Of a DNA stretch of 64,000 nt, positions 25,716 to 33,710 are shown in pieces. A program made the translations under genes and the position numbers. Each line of letters opens with the position of its first letter. Positions within the stretch are counted from its first letter, which is position 1. The notes below the pieces were generated by a model. The model saw nothing but the letters and a program-made list of their open reading frames with translations, was not told where the DNA came from and did not search any database. This stretch comes from Candidatus Methanomethylophilaceae archaeon (lineage in GTDB: Archaea > Thermoplasmatota > Thermoplasmata > Methanomassiliicoccales > Methanomethylophilaceae). The DNA lies in contig CALUOK010000008.1 in NCBI GenBank assembly GCA_944322255.1, positions 1 through 64,000 of the forward strand, in the 5' to 3' direction.

Positions 25716-26984
25716 ATGAGCAGGTCAGCAGAACTCTACGCAAGGTCCTCCGCGGTCACACCCGGGGGAGTGTCCAGCCCCGTCAGGAGGTACGAGCCCA
25801 ACCCGGTGTTCATCGAGTCCGGCTCCGGATGCAGGATGACAGACGCCGACGGGAGGGAGTACATCGACCTCTGCATGGCCTACGGCCCCCTGGTCACCGG
25901 CCACGCCCACCCGAAGGTCATGGACGCCGTCCGGGAGCAGCTCTCGAAGGGAACCGTCTACGGGGCCCCCTCCGAGACAGAGCTGAAGCTCATCGAGAGG
26001 ATATCCAAAGAAGTGCCCTGCGCAGACATGGTCAGGCTGTCCAACTCCGGGACCGAGGCCACCATGCACGCCATCAGGGTCGCACGCGGCTTCACCGGCA
26101 GGGACAACATCGTGAAGATGAACGGCGGGTTCCACGGGGCCCACGACGCCGCACTGGTGCAGGCGGGCAGCGGGTCCAACGCCGGTGTGCCCTCGTCAAA
26201 GGGGGTCCTCGCCGACACCGCCAAGCACACCCACACAGTGGAGTACAACGACGCCCAGGCGCTGTCCGACCTCCTGGAAAAGGATGATGACATCGCCTGC
26301 GTCATCATGGAGCCGGTCCTGGGCAACGTGGGGGTCGTCCCCCCGAAGGACGGCTACCTCTGGGATGTCAGGAGGATCACGAAGGAGCACGACGTGGTCC
26401 TGATCTTCGACGAGGTCATCACCGGCTTCAGGGTCTCCTCGGGAGGAGCGCAGAAGAAGTACGGCGTGACCCCGGACATGACCACCATGGCCAAGATCAT
26501 CGGCGGAGGTTTCCCCGCCGGGGCGTTCATGGGCAGGAGGGACATCATGGAGAACGTGGCCCCCCAGGGCCCGGTCTACGTGGCCGGCACCTTCGCCGGC
26601 AACCCGGTCTCCGCCGCCGCGGGGCTGGCGCAGATCGACGTGATGTGCTCCGACGGCAACTACGCCACCCTGGACAGGAGGTCCGACAGGCTGGTCCGCT
26701 CCATAAGGGACACCATGGCCGACGCCGGCGTGAGGGGATGCGTCAACTCCGTCGGGTCCATGTTCTGCATATTCTACGGCATCGACGAGGTCACCAACGC
26801 CACTCAGGCCACACAGACCGACCGCGCCATGGGCGACAGGCTGTTCAGGTACATGCTGGAGCACGGCGTCTACGTCCCGCCGTCCGCCCTGGAGGATGAC
26901 TTCCTCTCCATAGCCCACACCGACGAGGACGTGGCGCAGCTGGAGGAGGCCTTCAAGGGATTCTTCTCGGAGGTCAAGGAATGA
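25716..26984 (+). CDS. hemL: Glutamate-1-semialdehyde 2,1-aminomutase (422 aa)
   Basis: PLP-dependent conversion of glutamate-1-semialdehyde to 5-aminolevulinate. Class III aminotransferase landmarks: SNSGTEATMHAIRVAR (109-124), VVLIFDEVITGFR (227-239) and the PLP lysine Lys260 in TTMAKIIGGGFPAGAFMGR. Full family length. Starts 4 nt after hemB and overlaps hemC by 4 nt. Confidence 0.96.
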   Translation: MSRSAELYARSSAVTPGGVSSPVRRYEPNPVFIESGSGCRMTDADGREYIDLCMAYGPLVTGHAHPKVMDAVREQLSKGTVYGAPSETELKLIERISKEVPCADMVRLSNSGTEATMHAIRVARGFTGRDNIVKMNGGFHGAHDAALVQAGSGSNAGVPSSKGVLADTAKHTHTVEYNDAQALSDLLEKDDDIACVIMEPVLGNVGVVPPKDGYLWDVRRITKEHDVVLIFDEVITGFRVSSGGAQKKYGVTPDMTTMAKIIGGGFPAGAFMGRRDIMENVAPQGPVYVAGTFAGNPVSAAAGLAQIDVMCSDGNYATLDRRSDRLVRSIRDTMADAGVRGCVNSVGSMFCIFYGIDEVTNATQATQTDRAMGDRLFRYMLEHGVYVPPSALEDDFLSIAHTDEDVAQLEEAFKGFFSEVKE

Positions 26985-27856
26985 AGGTGGGGACCCGCGA
27001 GAGCAAGCTCGCCATGAGGCAGACCGAGATCTTCTGCGAGCGCATGGCCGAGGCCAATCCGGACATCGACTGCGAGGTCATAGGCCTGAAGTCCCTGGGG
27101 GACATAGACCTGACATCACCGCTCAACCAGATGGCGGCCACCGGCGCCTTCGTCCGCGAGCTGGACGAGGCCATGAAGCAGGGCGCCATCGACTGCTCCG
27201 TCAACTCGTTGAAGGACATCCCCATCGATGTCGACCCGGAGCTGATGGTCGTGGCCGTCTTTCCCCGCGACGCGGACGAGGACGTCATCCTCCCCTGCCC
27301 GCTGGAGGAGCTCCCCCAGGGTGCCAAGGTCGGCACGGCATCCGTCAGGAGGCAGAGCATGCTCCACGAGGTCCGCCCGGACCTCAGGGTCGAGGTGCTC
27401 AGGGGCAACATCCACACCCGTCTGCAGAGACTGGACGACGGGGACTTCGACGCCATCATCCTGGCCAAGGCCGGTCTGGACCGCATGGGTATCGAGCGTC
27501 CCATGCACGTGCTGGACAAGGAGGTCTTCGTGCCCGCTCCCGCCCAGGGCGCCATCGCAGTCGAGTGCAGGAAGGACGACGACGAGACCCGCAGGGCGCT
27601 GCAGAAACTGGACCACATGCCCACCAGGATCGCCACCGGCGTGGAGAGGGGCATAATGAAGCTCATGGGGGCGGGATGCTCCTCCCCCGTCGGCATCAAC
27701 GCCGTCGTGGATGGGGACAGCGTCCACGTCAGGGCGGTGTCATACGGGTATACCGACGAGCCCAGGAGGGTCGAGACCGACCTTCCATGCGACTACGTGA
27801 TGGACGAGCTGCTCGACATCGCCGAGTATCTAACAGGAAAGAGGGACCACATATGA
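26981..27856 (+). CDS. hemC: Porphobilinogen deaminase, hydroxymethylbilane synthase (291 aa)
   Basis: Polymerises four porphobilinogens into hydroxymethylbilane. N-terminal VGTRESKLAMRQTE, substrate-binding SLKDIPID (77-84), TASVRRQS and RGNIHTRL arginine motifs, and Cys233 in GAGCSSPVG carrying the dipyrromethane cofactor. A little shorter than bacterial enzymes, as in archaea. Overlaps hemL and cobA by 4 nt each. Confidence 0.96.
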   Translation: MKVGTRESKLAMRQTEIFCERMAEANPDIDCEVIGLKSLGDIDLTSPLNQMAATGAFVRELDEAMKQGAIDCSVNSLKDIPIDVDPELMVVAVFPRDADEDVILPCPLEELPQGAKVGTASVRRQSMLHEVRPDLRVEVLRGNIHTRLQRLDDGDFDAIILAKAGLDRMGIERPMHVLDKEVFVPAPAQGAIAVECRKDDDETRRALQKLDHMPTRIATGVERGIMKLMGAGCSSPVGINAVVDGDSVHVRAVSYGYTDEPRRVETDLPCDYVMDELLDIAEYLTGKRDHI

Positions 27857-28596
27857 CCGGGAAAGTCTACCTAGTCGGCGCGGGGCCTGGAGACCCCGGC
27901 CTTTTCACGATCAAGGGAATGGAGCTGCTCAGGAGCGCCGACGTCGTCATGTACGACGCCCTGGCCAACCCCGAGCTGCTGAAGGAGTGCAGGGAGGGCG
28001 CCGAGCTCATCGACGCCGGGAAGAGGGCCAGGGACCACCACCTGAGCCAGTGGCAGACCAACGAGCTCCTGGTGAAGTACGCCAAGGAGGGCAAGACCGT
28101 GGTCCGCCTCAAGGGCGGCGACCCGTTCCTCTTCGGTCGCGGGGCCGAGGAGGCGGAGGAGCTGAGGAAGGCCGGGGCAGAGGTGCACGTTGTGCCCGGG
28201 GTGTCCTCGTCCATATCGGTTCCCGAGCTGGCCGGCATCCCCGTGACCCACAGGGACCACACCTCGCTGGTCACCTTCATCACCGGCCACGAGAAGGCCG
28301 ACCGCACCGAGGACAGGATCGACTGGAAGGCCCTGGTCGGAGGCCACGGGACGCTGGTGATCCTGATGGGACTGGGCAACGCCGGGTTCATCTCCAAGCA
28401 GCTCATCGAGGGCGGTATGTCCCCGGACACGCCCGCCGCGATCATATCCAAGGGTTCCACGCCTGACCAGAAGGTGGCGGTCACGACGGTGTCCGGACTG
28501 GAGTCCGCAATCAAGGACAACGGACTGGAGCCCCCGGGCATCATGGTCATCGGGTCGGTGGCCAAGGTGCGCGACATCCTGGGGGACCTGGCATGA
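27853..28596 (+). CDS. cobA: Uroporphyrinogen-III C-methyltransferase (247 aa)
   Basis: SAM-dependent methylation of uroporphyrinogen III at C2 and C7 to precorrin-2. Signature motifs are VYLVGAGPGDPGLFTIKG (5-22), the KGGDPFLFGRG SAM site (about 88-98) and a VPGVSS loop (about 114-119). Single-domain type, not fused to hemD or cysG. ATG at 27853 overlaps the hemC stop; the frame extends upstream only as a shadow. Confidence 0.95.
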   Translation: MTGKVYLVGAGPGDPGLFTIKGMELLRSADVVMYDALANPELLKECREGAELIDAGKRARDHHLSQWQTNELLVKYAKEGKTVVRLKGGDPFLFGRGAEEAEELRKAGAEVHVVPGVSSSISVPELAGIPVTHRDHTSLVTFITGHEKADRTEDRIDWKALVGGHGTLVILMGLGNAGFISKQLIEGGMSPDTPAAIISKGSTPDQKVAVTTVSGLESAIKDNGLEPPGIMVIGSVAKVRDILGDLA

Positions 28597-29366
28597 CCAC
28601 GGTCGGCTTCACCCGCCCCACCCAGAGGATCAAGGACTCCATCGACGAGGCCCGCGCCATGGGCCTGGACGTCATGGCCGCCCCGTCCCTGGAGATCATC
28701 CCCGGGGACGAGGAGGAGTTCAAGAAGCTGGAGGATTCCGTCACCGACGGCTGCACCGTGGTGTTCGGGTCTTCCACCGCGGTGGAGCAGTGCCAGAAGT
28801 TCTACGGAGACAGGATAAGGCAGGTGTTCGAGGGGGCGAGGATCGTCTCCATCGGCCCCGCCACCACGAAGAGGCTGGAGTCCGCCGGGTTCACGGTGGA
28901 CGCCGTGCCGGAGGACTACTCGTCCTACGGGCTGGTCGACCTCCTCAAGGACGAGGCCAGAGGCAGGAGGATCGTCATCGTCCGCTCCGACAGCGGCTCC
29001 GACGTCCTGTCCGACGGCCTCAGGGAGGCCGGTGCGGACCTCGTCTGCATAGCGTCCTACAAGCTGAAGGAGGTCGGGATGTGTCCCGCGCTCCTGCACC
29101 TGCTGATTGCGGTGAAGAGGGGCCAGCTGGACTGCATGGCCTTCACCTCGCCCATGTCCGCGTCGTCGTTCATCCGCCACCTGGAGGAGCGCTTCGGCAA
29201 GGAGAAGGGCGACGAGTACCTCCGCGGCATAAGGATCGCCGCCATCGGCAGGCCCACGTCCGAGAGGCTGGAGAGCCTCGGGTTCAAGCCCGACATCGTG
29301 CCCGAGAAGACGACGTTCCACGACATGCTCCAGGCCGTCAAGGACGCGTTCCCCGAGACCGAGTGA
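28593..29366 (+). CDS. hemD: Uroporphyrinogen-III synthase (257 aa)
   Basis: Cyclises hydroxymethylbilane with ring D inversion. Weakly conserved two-lobed family; seen here are an N-terminal TRPTQRIKDSIDEARAMG segment, a middle FGSSTAVEQ and TKRLESAGF, and a C-terminal AFTSPMSASSFIRHL and AIGRPTSERLESLGFKPDIVPEKTTFHDM typical of HemD. Last gene of the operon, overlapping cobA by 4 nt, followed by a hairpin terminator. Confidence 0.92.
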   Translation: MTTVGFTRPTQRIKDSIDEARAMGLDVMAAPSLEIIPGDEEEFKKLEDSVTDGCTVVFGSSTAVEQCQKFYGDRIRQVFEGARIVSIGPATTKRLESAGFTVDAVPEDYSSYGLVDLLKDEARGRRIVIVRSDSGSDVLSDGLREAGADLVCIASYKLKEVGMCPALLHLLIAVKRGQLDCMAFTSPMSASSFIRHLEERFGKEKGDEYLRGIRIAAIGRPTSERLESLGFKPDIVPEKTTFHDMLQAVKDAFPETE

Positions 29367-29371
29367 AAACC

Positions 29372-29398
29372 AGGGCCTTCGGGCCCTTGATTATATTA
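29372..29398 (+). terminator. Terminator of the tetrapyrrole operon
   Basis: AGGGCC / GGCCCT stem with TTCG tetraloop, followed by a T/A-rich tail. Confidence 0.75.
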
Positions 29399-29423
29399 TA
29401 ATTCATACTAGAATTCATTATTC

Positions 29424-29507
29424 TCGATTAGAAAGTATCATTGAAGATTTTAATTTGATTTTAATCGATTAGAATTCGATTTTAATCGATTAGAAACTCG
29501 ATTTTAA
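29424..29507. repeat. Operator-like repeat array before the AlbA_2 regulator
   Basis: Two exact 18-nt direct repeats GATTTTAATCGATTAGAA at 29457-29474 and 29478-29495 (period 21 nt, two helical turns), with partial copies TCGATTAGAA at 29424-29433 and GATTTTAA at 29500-29507. Each contains the palindrome AATCGATT. It ends just before a TATA-like TTTAAATAAA (29511-29520). Confidence 0.65.
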
Positions 29508-29540
29508 AAATTTAAATAAATTAAAACCAATCTCCTGTTC

Positions 29541-30959
29541 ATGGTAGAGCTCATCTTCCGCGACGATGTGTGCCTCAATCAGGAGGACGAGAACTTCGAG
29601 GCGAAGTCATTCTCCAGAGGGATTCCGGAGTCCCTGTGGGAATCGTACTCCGCATTCGCCAACACATCCGGGGGAACGATCGTCCTCGGACTGGACGAGA
29701 CCGACCGCGGACTCGTGGTCGGCGGTGTCAGCAATGCATACGGCATCAGGGACGATCTGTGGAGCACTCTGAACAACCCGCAGAAGGTGAGCGTAAACGT
29801 CCTTGTTGGCAACGATCTCAGGGTGGTGGAGCACGGAGGCAAGGAGCTCATAGTCATGGACGTCTGTGCAGCGGACCGCACGCTCCGTCCAGTCTACATC
29901 AGGAACGTCAACAGCGGCACCTACAAGCGCAACGGCACGGGGGACTACCACTGCAACGCCGCCGAGATTGCCTCCATGTACCGCGACGCCTCCCCGGACT
30001 CGCACGACGTCCTGACATCGAGGCTGGCCGGGATGGACGACCTCAATCCGGACTCCATCGAGGCCTACAGGAACATGATGTCCTCGGTCTCCCCCACGAG
30101 CGAATGGCTCACGCAGTCCAAGGACGAGTTCCTGAGGCTGATAGGTGCCGCCAGGACGGAGGACGGGGTTCTGAAGCCGACCCTGGCAGGGCTCATGATG
30201 TTCGGGGAGGACTATGCAATATCAGCGGAGATACCCGGTTTCTCCCTGGACTACAGGGAGTACGAGGACGGAGGCGACGAGTGGACCCTGAGACGTCTCA
30301 GCGGCACCCCTAACTGGTCCGGGAACCTGTTCGACTTCTACATCTTCGTCACCAACAGGATCCAGCTCCAGGTTGGCACGGGTTTCAAGGTGCCTGACGG
30401 GATGAACCGCGTCGACGACACGACTCTGGTGAGGGCCCTCAGGGAGATAGTGTCCAACGCCGTCCTGCATGCGGACTACTGGGGGAGGGGCGGGATCGTA
30501 ATAGAGGTCCGTCCCGACAGGTTCACGGCGAGGAACCCTGGCACGTTCCGCATCCCTATAGACGAGGCCGAATCCGGAGGCCTCAGCGATCCCAGGAACA
30601 GGGCCCTGTTCAAGATGCTGGGTCTCATAGGCAGGGCGGAGAGGGCCGGGAGCGGGGTCCGCAGCGTGATGCTGTCATGCGAGGCGCTGGGCCTCGGCCG
30701 TCCCGACATCAGGGAGTCGCAGCGCCCCGACACCGTGACCGTGACGGTCAACCTGAAGGCGACCGAGGAGAGCGGCATGGAGGGAAGGGTCCTGAGGATC
30801 ATCGGCGATGACCCGAAGACGACGATGGAGGAGATGTCCGAGGCGCTGGGCATATCCAGAAGCGCCGTCGTGTCGCTGCTCGGAAAACTGCGCGACGATG
30901 GCAGGGTCAGGAGGGTCGGCGGACCCAGGGGCCGCTGGGAAGTGGTTAAGGGTGTTTGA
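29541..30959 (+). CDS. AlbA_2 / ATPase-domain transcriptional regulator (472 aa)
   Basis: Probable DNA-binding regulator. An N-terminal AlbA_2 (Schlafen-type) domain spans about 10-120 (ESLWESYSAFANTSGGTIVLGLDE). The middle to C-terminal GHKL-type ATPase region spans about 290-400, with LREIVSNAVLHADYWGRGGIVIE as the N-box-like part and GSGVRSV as a G-box-like part. A C-terminal winged helix (about 420-470) contains MEEMSEALGISRSAVVSLLGKLRDDGRV. The ATG lies about 20 nt after a TATA-like TTTAAATAAA, so it may be leaderless. The repeat array upstream suggests autoregulation. Confidence 0.82.
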   Translation: MVELIFRDDVCLNQEDENFEAKSFSRGIPESLWESYSAFANTSGGTIVLGLDETDRGLVVGGVSNAYGIRDDLWSTLNNPQKVSVNVLVGNDLRVVEHGGKELIVMDVCAADRTLRPVYIRNVNSGTYKRNGTGDYHCNAAEIASMYRDASPDSHDVLTSRLAGMDDLNPDSIEAYRNMMSSVSPTSEWLTQSKDEFLRLIGAARTEDGVLKPTLAGLMMFGEDYAISAEIPGFSLDYREYEDGGDEWTLRRLSGTPNWSGNLFDFYIFVTNRIQLQVGTGFKVPDGMNRVDDTTLVRALREIVSNAVLHADYWGRGGIVIEVRPDRFTARNPGTFRIPIDEAESGGLSDPRNRALFKMLGLIGRAERAGSGVRSVMLSCEALGLGRPDIRESQRPDTVTVTVNLKATEESGMEGRVLRIIGDDPKTTMEEMSEALGISRSAVVSLLGKLRDDGRVRRVGGPRGRWEVVKGV

Positions 30960-30973
30960 GCGCTCCGAGCGGA

Positions 30974-31372
30974 TCAGAGCATCTTGGCGCAGGACGGGAT
31001 CTGCCTGCAGGCCACGGAGAAGCAGTAGACCTGCACGTCCTTGCCCTGCATCCCCTGCAGCGCCGACTGCCAGTTGATGACGGGCAGGTCGTCGCACATC
31101 AGGAAGTTGCATCTCCTCCCGGAGGCCATCTCCTCGTCCATGTACCTCCTCAGGTCCTTGGGGAAGTCGATGCCGTTGTCGCTCAGGACCTCCCTGTCGA
31201 TGAAGATCGTCTTGGAGTCGGGCTCCTGCCTCTTGATCTCGGCGGTGACCAGGTCGATGAGGCCCTGCAGCCCCTCGGTCCTGAGGCCGGCGATGGTCTT
31301 GTATTCGGGATCCTTGACGTAGTCCTCCAGCTTGTCCCTGGGGTCGCTCTCTGCCGGGCACGCGTATACCAT
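30974..31372 (-). CDS. Hypothetical protein (132 aa)
   Basis: Not recognised. Soluble, no signal peptide. Segments seen are DPRDKLEDYVKDPEYKTIAGLRTEGLQGLIDLVTAEI and a C-terminal VQVYCFSVACRQIPSCAKML with three cysteines. Convergent with the AlbA_2 regulator (14 nt gap). On the minus strand a TATA-like sequence lies near 31395-31405. Codon use resembles its neighbours. Confidence 0.65.
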   Translation of the reverse strand: MVYACPAESDPRDKLEDYVKDPEYKTIAGLRTEGLQGLIDLVTAEIKRQEPDSKTIFIDREVLSDNGIDFPKDLRRYMDEEMASGRRCNFLMCDDLPVINWQSALQGMQGKDVQVYCFSVACRQIPSCAKML

Positions 31373-31499
31373 GAGTGGGAGAATCGCGTCCCACCATATT
31401 TATTGGTGGCACCTTAGGCGTTGGATGATACCATGCCTTTCTGACGATTCTATTTAATTATTCCTAAACAGCCAGACCGTTTCGTTGTAGTGCGGTCAC

Positions 31500-31507
31500 G
31501 CTTAAAT
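31500..31507 (+). promoter_or_regulatory. TATA box of the four-helix membrane protein gene
   Basis: CTTAAATA lies 26-33 nt before the ATG at 31533, favouring that start (leaderless) over the in-frame ATG at 31515. Confidence 0.5.
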
Positions 31508-31532
31508 ACGCTCGATGTCGATTCTAAGAATC

Positions 31533-32114
31533 ATGTCATTCTTCGACAACACTAAAATCGCCGGGTGGGGCCTGTTCTTCATCGGAATCCTGATGATCAT
31601 CTCGGCCATCATCTCCATCTGGCAGGGTGCCACCAAGGAGGGGGACGACAGGCTCGCCCTCGTCGTGGTCGGCATCGGAGCGCTTCTCGCGGCGTTCGTC
31701 TACTTCGGATTCGGAAACAAGGTGCGCAAGGGAGAGATCACCGCCAAGATCGACGTCCTGGCCCAGTTCGTCAAGACCGTCGGAATCGCCACCATCGTCG
31801 CCGCCTTCTTCGCGGCCATCGCCGGTATCTGGGGTGTCAGCGTGTCCACCTGGACCAACGTCATCATCCTGATCATCGGTATCATCATCGTCTGGATCGG
31901 CGGCAAGATCGACGACGGAAAGGCCACCAACTTCGACAAGATCCTCTGGATCCTGCTGGTCGTCATCTTCCTCATCGAGTTCATCCTGAACCTGGCCGGT
32001 GCCTTCGGCGGTGAGTGGTACAGCATCCTCACCTGCATCCTCATGGCCATCGTCTACCTGTACATGCTCGCCTTCATGTTCGACGGCGACGTCAGGAAGA
32101 AGATGGGAATGTAA
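31533..32114 (+). CDS. Integral membrane protein, unknown function (193 aa)
   Basis: Six hydrophobic segments: WGLFFIGILMIISAIISIW, ALVVVGIGALLAAFVYFGF, VGIATIVAAFFAAIAGIW, VIILIIGIIIVWIGG, ILWILLVVIFLIEFILNLAG and ILTCILMAIVYLYMLAF. No charged motif suggesting transport substrate. The architecture resembles small DUF308-like or HdeD-like membrane proteins, of which two clearer examples lie downstream. ATG 31533 chosen from TATA spacing; ATG 31515 adds six residues. Confidence 0.75.
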   Translation: MSFFDNTKIAGWGLFFIGILMIISAIISIWQGATKEGDDRLALVVVGIGALLAAFVYFGFGNKVRKGEITAKIDVLAQFVKTVGIATIVAAFFAAIAGIWGVSVSTWTNVIILIIGIIIVWIGGKIDDGKATNFDKILWILLVVIFLIEFILNLAGAFGGEWYSILTCILMAIVYLYMLAFMFDGDVRKKMGM

Positions 32115-32241
32115 GGTCCCGGAACACGATCCACAAACCTCTTACCTAAACCTCTTAACTTTCTTTTGAGTCCGTTCAAAACCGACGGTTTCCCAGCAAA
32201 CCCTTATCTCCGCGCTCCCGGATACTCGGTGCGGTGCTACA

Positions 32242-32772
32242 ATGGAAGTAACCATAGAGAAGTTCAACCCGTGGAAGGACTCCCTCATATCCGGCATCTT
32301 CCTGCTGATCATCGGGATCATCATGGTCGCCCTCCAGGGCGAGTCCCTGAGCATCATCCTGATCATCGCGGGTATCCTGTGCGTGGTTATGGGAGCGTTC
32401 ACGCTCTACGGAGGTCTCAAGTCCAAGTTCACCCCGACGCTCGTGATGGGCGCCATCGTCCTGGTCATCGGACTGGCCCTGCTGCTGGTCACCGGCCTGG
32501 TCGAGGACTTCATGATGGCCATGCTCTGCATCGCGGTCATACTGATCGGACTGGTCACCCTGCTGGGCATGGGCGGCGGATTCGCCGTCGCCAAGGGCAG
32601 CAGGATCATCACCGTGATCATCGGGATCCTGATGGTCGTGGTCGGTATCTACGGCCTCCTCAACCTGGACGGCGCCGCCGACCTGGTGATGACCGTCATC
32701 GGAATCATCCTGATCATCGCGGGAGTGCTCCAGCTGGTCGAGTTCTACCAGCTGAAGAAGATCTCCTCGTGA
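32242..32772 (+). CDS. DUF308 (HdeD-like) membrane protein (176 aa)
   Basis: Six short membrane helices arranged as three similar hairpins (LISGIFLLIIGIIMVAL, IILIIAGILCVVMGAF, LVMGAIVLVIGLALLLV and so on), the internal-repeat pattern of the DUF308/HdeD family. Cytosolic tail ends QLKKISS. Function unknown; in enterobacteria HdeD is linked to acid stress. A second member lies at 33170-33673 with a parvulin gene between them. Confidence 0.8.
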   Translation: MEVTIEKFNPWKDSLISGIFLLIIGIIMVALQGESLSIILIIAGILCVVMGAFTLYGGLKSKFTPTLVMGAIVLVIGLALLLVTGLVEDFMMAMLCIAVILIGLVTLLGMGGGFAVAKGSRIITVIIGILMVVVGIYGLLNLDGAADLVMTVIGIILIIAGVLQLVEFYQLKKISS

Positions 32773-32793
32773 GATAAACCGTAAATGGGTTCC

Positions 32794-32815
32794 GGCCCCG
32801 GCGATGCCGGGGTCC
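32794..32815. terminator. Bidirectional hairpin between convergent genes
   Basis: CCCCGGC / GCCGGGG with a 3-nt loop, centred between the DUF308 gene and the convergent parvulin gene. Confidence 0.6.
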
Positions 32816-32836
32816 GGTTCCCGGAAAACATCCGGC

Positions 32837-33118
32837 TCACTTCTGGCCGGTGATCTTTATGATGTGGTACCCGAACTCGGTCTTCACCGGTCCGACCACG
32901 TCGCCGGTCTTGCCGCTGAAGCAGGCCTGTTCGAACTCGGGGACCATCTGGCCCTTGCCGAACCACCCCAGGTTCCCGCCCTTGGACTTGGAGGGGCACT
33001 TGGAGAACCTCTTGGCCAGCTCGGCGAAGTCCTCGCCCTTGGCGATGCGGTCCATGATCTTCTGTGCGTCCTTCTCGCTTCCCACGAGGATGTGCGATGC
33101 GCTGACTGATTTGACCAT
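32837..33118 (-). CDS. Parvulin-type peptidyl-prolyl isomerase (93 aa)
   Basis: A single PpiC/parvulin domain with nothing else: SASHILVGSEKDAQKIMDRIAKGEDFAELAKRFS, then KSKGGNLGWFGKGQMVPEFEQACFSG and GPVKTEFGYHIIKITG. The two conserved His (in ASHIL and GYHII) are present. No signal peptide, so cytosolic folding catalyst. Divergent from the next DUF308 gene, sharing a 50-nt promoter region. Confidence 0.95.
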   Translation of the reverse strand: MVKSVSASHILVGSEKDAQKIMDRIAKGEDFAELAKRFSKCPSKSKGGNLGWFGKGQMVPEFEQACFSGKTGDVVGPVKTEFGYHIIKITGQK

Positions 33119-33140
33119 GCATGTCGCATCGCGCTCTGGT

Positions 33141-33148
33141 TTATAAGG
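33141..33148 (+). promoter_or_regulatory. TATA box of the second DUF308 gene
   Basis: TTTATAAG ends 21 nt before the ATG at 33170, consistent with a leaderless transcript. Confidence 0.5.
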
Positions 33149-33169
33149 GTTAGAACCCTTCCGTCAACC

Positions 33170-33673
33170 ATGGGAAGGGAAGTGGACAGGGTCTCGCCGA
33201 CGAGGGATCCGCTCGCCACCGCTGTGCTCATGCTCTTCGTCGGACTGATAATGGTTGTCCTGGGCGCCGGGGCCATCCAGATTGTGGTGGTCTTCGCCGG
33301 TGTGATGATGATCGTCTACGGATCGTCGCACATCAGCCGCGGCATCCGCGGGAACGCGTCCACGGACCTGGTAATAGGGATACTCCTGGCAATCGTGGGT
33401 CTGCTCCTGGTGGTGGCCACCGGCTCCATGACCCAGATCCTCATAATCGTGGTGGGCCTGTTCCTGATGGTCCTGGGCATCCTTGCCATAGTCGGCAACC
33501 TGGACTCTGGCGGCCGCAGGCGCACCGTGGCCCTGGTCGTCGGCATAGTGATGATCGTCCTGGGCGTCCTGCTGGTGGCGTACCCCGGCGGGACGACGGA
33601 CACGTTCATCAGGATCCTGGGCGTGGTGATGGTTGTCGCCGCGTCCCTCAGCGTGTACACGTACGCGCGTTGA
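33170..33673 (+). CDS. DUF308 (HdeD-like) membrane protein (167 aa)
   Basis: Paralogue in architecture of the protein at 32242: three hairpins of hydrophobic helices (ATAVLMLFVGLIMVVLGAGAI, VVVFAGVMMIVYG, LVIGILLAIVGLLLVVA, ILIIVVGLFLMVLGILAIVG, ALVVGIVMIVLGVLLVAYPGG, ILGVVMVVAASLSVY). N-terminal 17 residues are polar. Function unknown. Separated from the following gene by only 37 nt but with its own TATA-like sequence there. Confidence 0.8.
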   Translation: MGREVDRVSPTRDPLATAVLMLFVGLIMVVLGAGAIQIVVVFAGVMMIVYGSSHISRGIRGNASTDLVIGILLAIVGLLLVVATGSMTQILIIVVGLFLMVLGILAIVGNLDSGGRRRTVALVVGIVMIVLGVLLVAYPGGTTDTFIRILGVVMVVAASLSVYTYAR

Positions 33674-33710
33674 GGATACCTAAATAAAATCTTCCGCCAT
33701 ACACCCAGTG

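Noticed and set aside
31420-31436. TTGGAT at ~31421 as a further regulon operator
   Set aside because: Only the left half-site is present; the right half does not match ATCCAA.
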